A DNA stretch of 15,451 nt from Pseudomonadota bacterium (GCA_023387695.1 JAEWHT010000434.1:1-15451); one strand, 5' to 3'. Counted from the stretch's first letter, positions 7,182 to 13,930 are shown. Notes: generated by a model not told the origin, from the letters alone. A program made the numbers and translations.

Positions 7182-8099
7182 TCAATGACGCGCCAGCGCG
7201 GGCGCGTCAACCGCGAGGCTGCTCTGCGCAATCTGACATGCAAGCTCGGCGACGCGCTGCACCGCGACGACATCGGGGGAGGCGAGCCAGCTCGCCGTGA
7301 ATGTCAGCGGTGCGATCTCGAGATCAGTGTCGAGCAATTGCAGCCGACCATCGGCGAGCTCGTTCTCGACGATGGCGTCAGGGATCACGGCGATGCCGAG
7401 CCCTTCCACCGCCATGTGGATCACGGTCGCAAGCGATGCCGAGGCGTGCAGGCGGATCGGCGGCAGTTCCGGCCGGTCGAAGACTTCACGTACCACCTCA
7501 TAGGGCCTGGTCTTGCGCGGGAACGTGATGATCGGAAACCGCGCGATATCGGCTGACGTCACCGGGCCGTGGCCGAGCCCGAGTGACGGGCTTGCGAGAA
7601 AGCCGATTGGATAATCGGCGAGCTTGCGGTTGTGCACGCCCGAGGCCGACAGCGGCCCAACCACGAAGGCAAGCTCAATCTCCTGCGCGAGCAGGCGCGC
7701 GGTGAGGTTCGGCGTGATGTCGACTTCGATCTCCAGCGACAGGTTCGGATATATCTCGTTGACGCTCTTCACCAGCCGCGGCAGCCAGGTGTGTACGATG
7801 GTCTCGGCGACGCCGAGCCGCATCACGCCACGCATGGCCGAGCGATCGCCGATCTCGGCCATCATCTGGGCTCGCAGGCCGATCAGCTTTTCCGCGTAGA
7901 CCATCATCTGTCGGCCGCTCGGGGTCGGCGAGGCCACGCGATGATCGCGGTTCAGGAGCTTCACGCCCATCTCGCGCTCGAGCTGCGCGATGCGCTGGGA
8001 GATCGCCGGCTGGGTCGTATTGAGCCGTGCCGCGGCGCCGCGGAAGCTGCCGAGCTTCACAACCCAGAGGAAGGTTTCGATCGACCTGAAGTCCAACAT
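7182..8099 (-). CDS. LysR-type transcriptional regulator
   Basis: This is a 305-residue LysR-family regulator. The N-terminal winged helix-turn-helix covers about residues 1-60 (FRSIETFLWVVKLGSFRGAA, then LNTTQPAISQRIAQLEREMG). An effector-binding domain fills the rest, with a periplasmic-binding-like run around IEVDITPNLTARLL. The length is normal for the family. The Shine-Dalgarno site is weak (GGGA about 13 nt upstream). It lies 31 nt before the M20 gene on the same strand and diverges from the DUF1445 gene, with a LysR-type box between them. It probably represses itself and activates one or both flanking units in response to the imported compound. This regulatory role is inferred from position. 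Confidence 0.93.
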   Translation of the reverse strand: MLDFRSIETFLWVVKLGSFRGAAARLNTTQPAISQRIAQLEREMGVKLLNRDHRVASPTPSGRQMMVYAEKLIGLRAQMMAEIGDRSAMRGVMRLGVAETIVHTWLPRLVKSVNEIYPNLSLEIEVDITPNLTARLLAQEIELAFVVGPLSASGVHNRKLADYPIGFLASPSLGLGHGPVTSADIARFPIITFPRKTRPYEVVREVFDRPELPPIRLHASASLATVIHMAVEGLGIAVIPDAIVENELADGRLQLLDTDLEIAPLTFTASWLASPDVVAVQRVAELACQIAQSSLAVDAPALARH

Positions 8100-8114
8100 C
8101 GGAAGGATTTTCCC

Positions 8115-8145
8115 AATCGATAAAATATATTTATCGATATCGATT
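8115..8145. promoter_or_regulatory. AT-rich LysR-type operator in the lysR/DUF1445 promoter region
   Basis: ATCGATAAA (8116-8124) and TTTATCGAT (8130-8138) form a perfect 9 bp inverted repeat around ATATA. Within it ATAA-N7-TTAT has the T-N11-A spacing (T8121, A8133) of LysR boxes. A second outer pair, AATCGAT (8115-8121) and ATCGATT (8139-8145), overlaps it. The stretch is strikingly AT-rich against its GC-rich surroundings. It begins 16 nt before the lysR start and ends 74 nt before the DUF1445 start, which suits autoregulation plus divergent control. Confidence 0.65.
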
Positions 8146-8218
8146 AGAAAGGAAGATTAGACTTTATAGCATGCTTGGTGTTGGCTGTCTTTGTCGAGTT
8201 TATAGGCAGGTCGATCAC

Positions 8219-9034
8219 ATGACTGTTTTGGTGGCAGCGCAGCAAACTGAAACACCCGACACCCTCCCGAGCCGTCAGGCGCGGCTCGCCTATCGGGGCG
8301 GGGAGGTCGGTTCCACGGCTGGGGTCGCCCCCGGCTTCGTCCAGGGCAATCTGGCGATCCTGCCGGCGGAATATGCCGGCGCCTTCCACCGCTTCTGCCA
8401 GCTCAATCCGAAGCCGTGCCCCATCATCGGCATGTCCGATGTCGGCAGCCCGCACATCCCGGCGCTCGGCGCCGATCTCGACATCCGCACCGACGTGCCG
8501 CGTTACCGCGTCTGGCGCGACGGCGAAGTCGTCGACGAGCCGACCGACGTGACAAAGTACTGGCGCGACGACCTCGTGACCTTCGTGCTCGGCTGCTCGT
8601 TCTCGTTCGAGGAGGCGCTGCTCGACGAGGGCATGCCGATCCGCCATATCGAAGAGAACGTGCGCGTGCCGATGTACCGCACCAACATCGCGTGCGGCGA
8701 AGCCGGTCCGTTTGCCGGGCCGATGGTTGTCTCGATGCGTCCGTTCAAGCCGGCTGATGCGATCCGCGCGGTGCAGATCACCTCGCGCTATCCCGCCGTG
8801 CACGGCGCGCCCGTGCATCTCGGCCATCCGCATCTGATCGGTATCAAGGACATCGCCAAGCCGGACTATGGTGATCCCGTGCCAGTTGCCGATGACGAGA
8901 TCCCGGTGTTCTGGGCCTGCGGCGTGACGCCGCAATCGGTGATCAACGCCGCCAAGGTCCCATTCGCGATCACGCATTCGCCCGGCCTGATGCTGGTGAC
9001 GGATCTGAAGAACAGGAACATGGCCGTGATTTAG
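8219..9034 (+). CDS. DUF1445 putative hydro-lyase (YcsI family)
   Basis: This is a 271-residue cytoplasmic protein of the DUF1445/YcsI family. Typical segments in order are STAGVAPGFVQGNLAILP (32-49), NPKPCPIIGMSDVGSP (63-78), the block around DIRTDVPRYRVWRDGE (88-103), FVLGCSFSFEEALL (122-135) and VPMYRTNIAC (150-159). SRYPAVHGAPVHLGHP (189-204) and PVFWACGVTPQ (229-239) close the series. The family is annotated as hydro-lyase without firm biochemistry in bacteria. Related sequence is found in the animal D-glutamate cyclase, and ycsI of Bacillus lies in the 5-oxoprolinase locus. ATG 8219 gives the usual family length, with AGG 8 nt upstream; an earlier in-frame start at 8171 adds an unconserved leader. 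It leads the transporter genes and diverges from lysR, so it probably acts on the imported compound. Confidence 0.9.
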   Translation: MTVLVAAQQTETPDTLPSRQARLAYRGGEVGSTAGVAPGFVQGNLAILPAEYAGAFHRFCQLNPKPCPIIGMSDVGSPHIPALGADLDIRTDVPRYRVWRDGEVVDEPTDVTKYWRDDLVTFVLGCSFSFEEALLDEGMPIRHIEENVRVPMYRTNIACGEAGPFAGPMVVSMRPFKPADAIRAVQITSRYPAVHGAPVHLGHPHLIGIKDIAKPDYGDPVPVADDEIPVFWACGVTPQSVINAAKVPFAITHSPGLMLVTDLKNRNMAVI

Positions 9035-9035
9035 T

Positions 9036-9053
9036 AGGCAGCGTTTGCTGCTT
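9036..9053 (+). terminator. Weak hairpin after the DUF1445 gene
   Basis: AGGCAGC, a GTTT loop and GCTGCTT form a 7-pair stem with one G-T pair, directly after the stop codon and followed by TTCTTC. It is short and would give partial termination at most. The binding protein gene begins 93 nt after the DUF1445 stop and may have its own promoter in between. No clear one was found. Confidence 0.35.
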
Positions 9054-9127
9054 CTTCGGGCTTTACGCAGTTTGCCAATCGTTTCATTCGATACGCGCAA
9101 AATTCGAAATAACAGGGGACTTTGCCA

Positions 9128-10372
9128 ATGACGATCACTCGCCGCGACGTTCTGCTAGGAGCCACCGCAGCTGCCGCGCTGCTGCCGCTAGCCGCGCGTG
9201 CACAGACTTCCGAGGTGCTGATCGGCGCGACCTATCCTCTGTCAGGCGCCGGTGCCCAGGTGGGTGTCGATGCACAGCGCGCGTTCGAGACCGCGATCGA
9301 CATCATCAACAACGATCAGGACTTCGACCTTCCGCTGGCAAAGGGTGTCGGCTTGCCCGGTCTTGGCGGCGCCAAGATCCGCATGGTGTATGCCGATCAT
9401 CAGGGCGATCCGCAAAAGGGGCGCGCCGAAGCCGAGCGACTGATCACCCAGGAGAAGGTCTGCGCGGTGCTCGGCTCCTATCAGAGCGCGGTCGCGGTCA
9501 CGGTCAGCCAGATCTGCGAGCGTTACCAGGTCCCGTTCCTGTCGGCAGACAATTCATCGCCCAGCCTGCATCGCCGCGGACTGAAGTATTATTTCCGTGC
9601 TTCGCCGCATGACGAGATGTTCTCGGCCGCGATGTTCGATTTCCTCGACGCAATGAAGAAGAAGGGCGTCAAGGCCGATACGCTGGCGCTGTTCCACGAA
9701 GACACGATCTTCGGCACCGACTCTGCCAACGCCCAGACCAAGCTCGCGACCGAGCGCGGCTACAAGATCGTCTCCGACATCAAGTATCGCGCCAACTCGC
9801 CGTCTTTGTCGGCCGAAGTCCAGCAGCTCAAGGCCGCCAACGCCGACGTGCTGCTGCCCTCGAGCTACACCACGGACGGCATCCTGCTGGTCAAGACGAT
9901 GGCGGAGCTCGGCTACAAGCCGAACGCGATCCTCGCCCAGGCAGCCGGCTTCTCCGAGAAGGCGCTTTATGACGCCGTCGGCGACAAGCTCGAAGGTGCG
10001 ATCACGCGCGGCAGCTTCTCGCTCGATCTCGCCGCCAAGCGGCCGATGGTCGGCAAGATCAACGACATGTTCAAGGCGAAGTCGGGCAAGGACCTCAACG
10101 ACAACACCTCGCGGCAGTTCATGGCGATGATCGTGATCGCCGACGCCATCAACCGCGCCAAGTCGACCGACGGCGAGAAGATCCGCGATGCGATGGCCGC
10201 AACCGACATTCCGGGCGAACAGACCATCATGCCCTGGAAGCGGGTCAAGTTCGACGACATGGGCCAGAACAACGACGCCGATCCCGTGCTGCTGCAATAT
10301 ATCGGCGGCAAGTTCGTCACCATCTTCCCGTCGCAGGCGGCGGTGGCCGACGCTGTCTGGCCGATGAAGTGA
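9128..10372 (+). CDS. HAAT-family ABC transporter substrate-binding protein (LivK-like)
   Basis: This is a 414-residue periplasmic binding protein of the branched-chain amino acid type (Peripla_BP_6). The signal peptide starts MTITRRDVLLG, a twin-arginine-like motif, followed by an alanine/leucine core and a likely cut after ARA (23-25). The mature part begins with IGATYPLSGAGAQVG, the typical first strand and ligand loop. It goes on through VRMVYADHQGDP-like wording (IRMVYADHQGDPQKG), GSYQSAVAVTVSQI and LADAINRAK-type helices. ATG 9128 is preferred over the TTG at 9122 because AGGGG sits 9 nt upstream. It captures the substrate for LivHMGF downstream. HAAT proteins bind amino acids, amides, urea, aromatic acids or other small acids, so leucine specificity should not be assumed. 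Confidence 0.93.
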   Translation: MTITRRDVLLGATAAAALLPLAARAQTSEVLIGATYPLSGAGAQVGVDAQRAFETAIDIINNDQDFDLPLAKGVGLPGLGGAKIRMVYADHQGDPQKGRAEAERLITQEKVCAVLGSYQSAVAVTVSQICERYQVPFLSADNSSPSLHRRGLKYYFRASPHDEMFSAAMFDFLDAMKKKGVKADTLALFHEDTIFGTDSANAQTKLATERGYKIVSDIKYRANSPSLSAEVQQLKAANADVLLPSSYTTDGILLVKTMAELGYKPNAILAQAAGFSEKALYDAVGDKLEGAITRGSFSLDLAAKRPMVGKINDMFKAKSGKDLNDNTSRQFMAMIVIADAINRAKSTDGEKIRDAMAATDIPGEQTIMPWKRVKFDDMGQNNDADPVLLQYIGGKFVTIFPSQAAVADAVWPMK

Positions 10373-10380
10373 GGATGGCT

Positions 10381-10401
10381 CGGGAGTTCTGACAGCTCCC
10401 G
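10381..10401 (+). terminator. First hairpin in the gap between the binding protein gene and livH
   Basis: CGGGAGTT, a CTGAC loop and AGCTCCCG form an 8-pair stem with one G-T pair, starting 9 nt after the binding protein stop. No T run follows, so it is more likely an mRNA 3'-end protector than a full terminator. Confidence 0.5.
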
Positions 10402-10427
10402 ATCCTGATCCGGTGGAATAAGACTGA

Positions 10428-10451
10428 GCCCGCGTCCGGAAAGACGCGGGC
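10428..10451 (+). terminator. Second, very stable hairpin in the gap before livH
   Basis: GCCCGCGTC, a CGGAAA loop and GACGCGGGC form a perfect 9 bp GC-rich stem. No T run follows. Together with its neighbours it could protect the upstream transcript end and lower read-through into livHMGF. Confidence 0.5.
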
Positions 10452-10477
10452 CAGCCTAGCGGTGCGCGTTCGATGAT

Positions 10478-10500
10478 GCCCCTCGGGCTGAGGGCTTTTT
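10478..10500 (+). terminator. Attenuator-like hairpin with T5 tail just before livH
   Basis: GCCCCTC, a GGGCT loop and GAGGGC form a six-pair stem with one bulged C, followed at once by TTTTT (10496-10500). It ends 2 nt before the livH ribosome site (GGGGG, 10503-10507). The form is that of a short intrinsic terminator, probably leaky since livH lies immediately after. Confidence 0.5.
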
Positions 10501-10512
10501 CTGGGGGACAAG

Positions 10513-11394
10513 TTGCTGACAGTCGAAACAATTGTCCAAAGTCTCGCGAGCGGCCTGCTGATGGGCCTCCTCTACGGACTGATCGCCGTCGGCCTTGCGC
10601 TGATCTTCGGCTTGATGGACGTCACGAACTTCGCTCATGGCGAATTCCTGATGATCGCGATGTACGCGTCCTTTTTCCTGTTCACGTTCTTCGCCATCGA
10701 CCCCTTGCTTTCGGCGCCATTGGTTGCTGCGGCGATGTTCGTGTTCGGAGCGATCGTCTATCTCCTGATTGTCCGCTTCGCCATGCGGGCCAAGGCCAAC
10801 GCTGGCATGGTGCAGATCTTCACGACCTTTGGCCTCGCCATCGTCATGCGAGGACTGGCCCAGCTGTTCTTCACGCCGGACTATCGCAGCATTCCGCAAT
10901 CTTGGCTTGCCGGCAAAACCATCTCGGTTGCGGGCATCTTCCTGCCCGAGCCGCAGCTGGTCGGTGCGCTGGTCTCGATTCTCGCTTTTGCCGGCCTCTA
11001 CTTCTTCATCCATCGAACTGATTTTGGCCGCGCGCTGGAAGCCACCCGTGAGGATCCCGGCGCGGTCGCGCTCGTCGGCATCGACAAGAACCGGGTGTTC
11101 GCGTTCGGCTGGGGCCTTGGCGCAGCGCTTGTCGGTCTCGCCGGCGCGATCATGGCGGTGTTCTTCTACATCTATCCCGATGTGGGCGCGTCCTTTGCGC
11201 TGATTGCGTATGTCACGGTGGCGCTCGGCGGCTTCGGCAGTGTGTTCGGCGCCTTTGCCGGCGGTATCGTTGTCGGCCTGGTTGAAGCAGTCACCGCCCT
11301 GATGCTGCCGCCCTCGCTGAAGTCGGTCGGCATCTATGCGGTGTACCTGCTCGTCGTCTTCATCCGGCCGCGTGGCCTGTTCGGGTCGATGTGA
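10513..11394 (+). CDS. livH: HAAT ABC transporter permease LivH
   Basis: This is a 293-residue inner-membrane permease with about eight hydrophobic segments. It shows the LivH opening LLMGLLYGLIAVGLALIFGL (15-34), then NFAHGEFLM (39-47). The cytoplasmic coupling loop GRALEATREDP (172-182) is the LivH form of the EAA motif. It ends in VVFIRPRGLFGS, a constant feature of this family. The start is a TTG at 10513 with GGGGG 5 nt upstream; no ATG fits the conserved N-terminus. It forms the translocation channel with LivM. Its stop overlaps the livM start (TGATG), so the two are translationally coupled. Confidence 0.93.
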   Translation: MLTVETIVQSLASGLLMGLLYGLIAVGLALIFGLMDVTNFAHGEFLMIAMYASFFLFTFFAIDPLLSAPLVAAAMFVFGAIVYLLIVRFAMRAKANAGMVQIFTTFGLAIVMRGLAQLFFTPDYRSIPQSWLAGKTISVAGIFLPEPQLVGALVSILAFAGLYFFIHRTDFGRALEATREDPGAVALVGIDKNRVFAFGWGLGAALVGLAGAIMAVFFYIYPDVGASFALIAYVTVALGGFGSVFGAFAGGIVVGLVEAVTALMLPPSLKSVGIYAVYLLVVFIRPRGLFGSM

Positions 11395-12377
11395 TGGACA
11401 AGAGTTTTGCCGCGCGGCGCCGCCGCGATCTCATCATTGCCGCAGTGCTGGCCGCGCTTGCCGCACTCGCGCCGCTGTTCGTCAAGAACGTCTACATCCA
11501 GAACATCCTGGTCCTGACCTTGATGTACGCGGCGCTGTCGCAGAGCTGGAACATCCTTTCCGGCTATTGCGGACAGATTTCGCTGGGCCACGCGCTCTAT
11601 TTCGGTATTGGTGCCTACACCACCGAGCTCCTGTTCACGAAGTTCGGCGTATTGCCCTGGTTCGGTATGCTGGCTGGCGGCGGGATCGCGGCGGTCATCG
11701 CGATGGGGCTCGGCTATCCCTTCTTCCGTCTGCGCGGCCATTACTTCGTGATCGCAACCATCGTCATCGCCGAGATTGGGCTATTGCTGTTCCAGAACTG
11801 GGAATGGGCGGGAGCCGCAATGGGCATCACCATTCCCGTGCGAGGCGACAGCTGGCTGAAATTCCAGTTTATGCGCAGCAAGCTGCCGTACTTCTATTTC
11901 GCGTTGGCGCTGTGCTGCCTCGCCTGGTTCGTCACCTGGTGGCTGGAGGACTCCAAATGGGGTTTCTGGTGGCGCGCGGTGAAGGACAATCCGGATGCGG
12001 CCGAGAGCCTTGGCGTCGTCGTGTTCAATTCCAAGATGGGTGCGGCTGCCGTCTCTGCTTTCCTCGTTGCCGTCGGCGGCGCGTTCTATGCGCAATTCCT
12101 CGCCTATATCGATCCTGAGAGTGTGATGGGCTTCCAGTTCTCGCTGCTGATGGCGCTGCCGGCAGTGCTCGGAGGTATCGGCACTCTCTGGGGGCCTGTG
12201 CTGGGGGCGGCCATCCTGATCCCGATGACCGAGCTGACGCGCTCCTACATCGGTGGCTCCGGTCGCGGCGTCGATCTCATCGTCTACGGCACATTGATCG
12301 TCTTGATCTCGCTCGCCCTACCGCAGGGACTAGTGAGCCTGTTCTCTCGTTCCAAGGCGAAGGGAGCCACGCGATGA
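11394..12377 (+). CDS. livM: HAAT ABC transporter permease LivM
   Basis: This is a 327-residue inner-membrane permease, the second half of the HAAT channel. A basic N-terminus (AARRRRD) leads into the first membrane segment. The LivM hallmark SQSWNILSGYCGQISLGHAL (49-68) continues into YFGIGAYTTELL. RLRGHYFVIATIVIAEIG (112-129) and the coupling loop WWRAVKDNPDAAESLGV follow. It ends with LPAVLGGIGTLWGPVLGAA and a terminal LPQGLVSLF. The ATG at 11394 overlaps the livH stop; an in-frame GTG three bases earlier is less likely. Its stop overlaps the livG ATG (ATGA). The length is normal. No anomalies were seen. Confidence 0.93.
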   Translation: MDKSFAARRRRDLIIAAVLAALAALAPLFVKNVYIQNILVLTLMYAALSQSWNILSGYCGQISLGHALYFGIGAYTTELLFTKFGVLPWFGMLAGGGIAAVIAMGLGYPFFRLRGHYFVIATIVIAEIGLLLFQNWEWAGAAMGITIPVRGDSWLKFQFMRSKLPYFYFALALCCLAWFVTWWLEDSKWGFWWRAVKDNPDAAESLGVVVFNSKMGAAAVSAFLVAVGGAFYAQFLAYIDPESVMGFQFSLLMALPAVLGGIGTLWGPVLGAAILIPMTELTRSYIGGSGRGVDLIVYGTLIVLISLALPQGLVSLFSRSKAKGATR

Positions 12378-13105
12378 CTGCGCTCCTTGAAACCCGTGGC
12401 GTCTGGCAGCGGTTCGGCGGCCTCGTCGCCAACAGCGATGTTTCGATCTCGGTCGGCCGCGGCGAGATCGTCGGCCTGATCGGCCCGAACGGTGCCGGCA
12501 AGTCGACGCTGTTCAATCTCATCGCCGGCGTGTTGCCGCCGACGCAGGGCTCGATCTGGTTCGACGGCCAGGACGTCACCAATCTGCCGGCGGCCGAGCG
12601 CTGCCAGCGCGGCGTCGGTCGTACCTTCCAGGTGGTCAAAAGCTTCGAGACCATGACTGTCATCGACAACGTCATCGTCGGTGCGCTCGTGCGCAACACC
12701 GTGATGCGCGTGGCACGGCGCAAGGCCTATGAGGTGCTGGAGTTCACCGGCCTTGCCGCGCGCGCCGACGTGCTCGCCAGCGATCTCGTGCCGGCCGAGA
12801 AGCGCCGCCTCGAAGTCGCACGCGCGCTCGCAACCGAACCGAAATTGCTGCTGCTCGACGAAGTTCTTACCGGTCTTACGCCGACCGAGGCGCAGACCGG
12901 TGTGGCGCTGGTGCGAAAAGTACGCGATGCCGGCATCACCGTGCTGATGGTCGAGCATGTCATGGAGATCGTGATGCCGCTGGTCGACCGCGCCATCGTG
13001 CTCGACCTCGGCAAGGTTCTGGTCGAGGGCAAGCCTTCCGACGTCGTCCGCGATCCCAAGGTGATCAGCGCATATCTGGGAGATCGTCATGCTGTCGGTG
13101 CATGA
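12374..13105 (+). CDS. livG: HAAT ABC transporter ATP-binding protein LivG, degenerate signature
   Basis: This is a 243-residue cytoplasmic ATPase that pairs with LivF to drive import. Walker A is GPNGAGKST (37-45), the Q-loop Q86 is in GRTFQVV, Walker B is LLLLDE (158-163) and the H-loop is H195 in VEHVME. The signature motif is not LSGGQ or the LPYG form usual in LivG. Here it reads DLVPAEKRRLEVA (137-149), with Ala where the glycine should be. Walker B is followed by VLTGLTP instead of PAAGLNP. Similar 'LTLAxRKRLE' wording occurs in a group of rhizobial HAAT ATPases, so this seems inherited and not damage. It overlaps livM by 4 nt and livF by 17 nt. Confidence 0.93.
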   Translation: MTALLETRGVWQRFGGLVANSDVSISVGRGEIVGLIGPNGAGKSTLFNLIAGVLPPTQGSIWFDGQDVTNLPAAERCQRGVGRTFQVVKSFETMTVIDNVIVGALVRNTVMRVARRKAYEVLEFTGLAARADVLASDLVPAEKRRLEVARALATEPKLLLLDEVLTGLTPTEAQTGVALVRKVRDAGITVLMVEHVMEIVMPLVDRAIVLDLGKVLVEGKPSDVVRDPKVISAYLGDRHAVGA

Positions 13106-13793
13106 AGTCACGACGGCCTATCAGGGCCTCGTCGCGATCTCCGCGGTCTCGATCGAAGTCCAGAAGGGCGAGATCGTCTGCGTCGCCGGCGCCAACGGTG
13201 CAGGCAAGTCGACCCTACTCAAAACGATCGCCGGCGCCGAGCGTCCGCGTTCGGGCACCGTGACCTTCGACGGCAAGCGCCTCGACGGCATGGCGCAGCA
13301 TCACGTCACCGCCACCGGCATTGCCTATGTGCCGGAGAACCGTCGCCTGTTCCCGCGTCTGTCGGTGCGCGACAATCTGCGCCTCGGCAGCTATCTCTAT
13401 CGGGGTGAGGCGGATCGCGAAGCACCGCTCGATCTGGTCTTCAAGCTGTTTCCGCGTCTTTCCGAACGCTTGGAGCAGCGCGCCGAGACGCTCTCCGGTG
13501 GCGAACAGCAGATGCTCGCGATCGGCCGCGCACTGATGACGCGTCCGCGGCTGTTGATGCTGGACGAGCCTTCGCAGGGCATCATGCCGAAACTGGTCGA
13601 CGAGATTTTTCAGGCGGTGAAGCTCATTCGTGACTCCGGCATGACCGTGCTGATCGTCGAACAGCGCATGGCCGAGTGTCTGGAGATCGCGGACCGCGCC
13701 TATATCCTGCAAACCGGCCGCGTGCTGATGCAGGGTCCGGCAGCCGAGATCAGGGGCAATCCCGACGTGCGGAAGGCGTATCTGGGGTTGTAA
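13089..13793 (+). CDS. livF: HAAT ABC transporter ATP-binding protein LivF
   Basis: This is a 234-residue cytoplasmic ATPase, partner of LivG. Walker A is GANGAGKST (34-42), YVPENRRLFP (80-89) has the LivF-type Glu at the Q-loop position, the signature LSGGEQQMLAIGRAL (135-149) is canonical, and Walker B is LLMLDE (155-160). The H-loop histidine is Gln (Q192 in VEQRM), as is usual for LivF. The start ATG lies inside the livG end, with GGGAGA 5 nt upstream. It is the last gene of the transporter unit. A palindromic repeat lies 38 nt downstream and may help end the transcript. Confidence 0.94.
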   Translation: MLSVHEVTTAYQGLVAISAVSIEVQKGEIVCVAGANGAGKSTLLKTIAGAERPRSGTVTFDGKRLDGMAQHHVTATGIAYVPENRRLFPRLSVRDNLRLGSYLYRGEADREAPLDLVFKLFPRLSERLEQRAETLSGGEQQMLAIGRALMTRPRLLMLDEPSQGIMPKLVDEIFQAVKLIRDSGMTVLIVEQRMAECLEIADRAYILQTGRVLMQGPAAEIRGNPDVRKAYLGL

Positions 13794-13830
13794 CGGAGGA
13801 GTGTGGGTCTCGTTCGCGCCACACATTCGA

Positions 13831-13930
13831 TGTCATCGCCCGACTTGATCGGGCGATCCAGTACTCCGAGATCAGTCATCAATCGAGAAGCCGCGGCGTA
13901 CTGGATTCCCCGCTTTCGCGGGGAATGACA
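13831..13930. repeat. Roughly 100 bp palindromic dispersed element
   Basis: The element is bounded by TGTCAT and ATGACA. Its left hairpin is ATCGCCCGA, a CTTGA loop and TCGGGCGAT (13835-13857). Its right hairpin is ATTCCCCGC, a TTTC loop and GCGGGGAAT (13905-13926). An outer pair, ATCCAGTAC (13856-13864) and GTACTGGAT (13898-13906), brings both arms together, giving a cruciform-capable form. The layout and the 'CCAGTA...TACTGGAT' wording match the small non-coding palindromic repeats common in Bradyrhizobium-type genomes. That match is from memory. It lies between livF and otnC, which converge, and could act as a terminator for both. Confidence 0.75.

Noticed and set aside
8201..8206. TATAGG as a -10 box for the DUF1445 gene.
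   Set aside because: It lies only 12 nt before the start codon and the available -35-like words have poor spacing. Alphaproteobacterial promoters are too loose to call this by eye.
8144..9100. A 318-codon open frame on - opposite the DUF1445 gene.
   Set aside because: The + strand frame has all family motifs of DUF1445. The antisense product is His/Arg/Asp-rich and runs into the AT-rich promoter region.
12782..12820. Possible inactivation or sequence error in livG because the signature motif is missing.
   Set aside because: The frame is intact, all other ATPase motifs are in place, and a similar altered motif is familiar from related HAAT ATPases, so a natural variant is more likely than damage.
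12284..13111. A 275-codon open frame on - opposite livG.
   Set aside because: livG carries clear Walker A, Walker B and H-loop motifs; the antisense frame is a codon-bias shadow.
13831..13930. A miniature inverted-repeat transposon or CRISPR-like repeat at this position.
   Set aside because: There is one unit only, so it is not an array. No clear flanking target duplication was seen. The form fits small dispersed palindromes better than a recent insertion.
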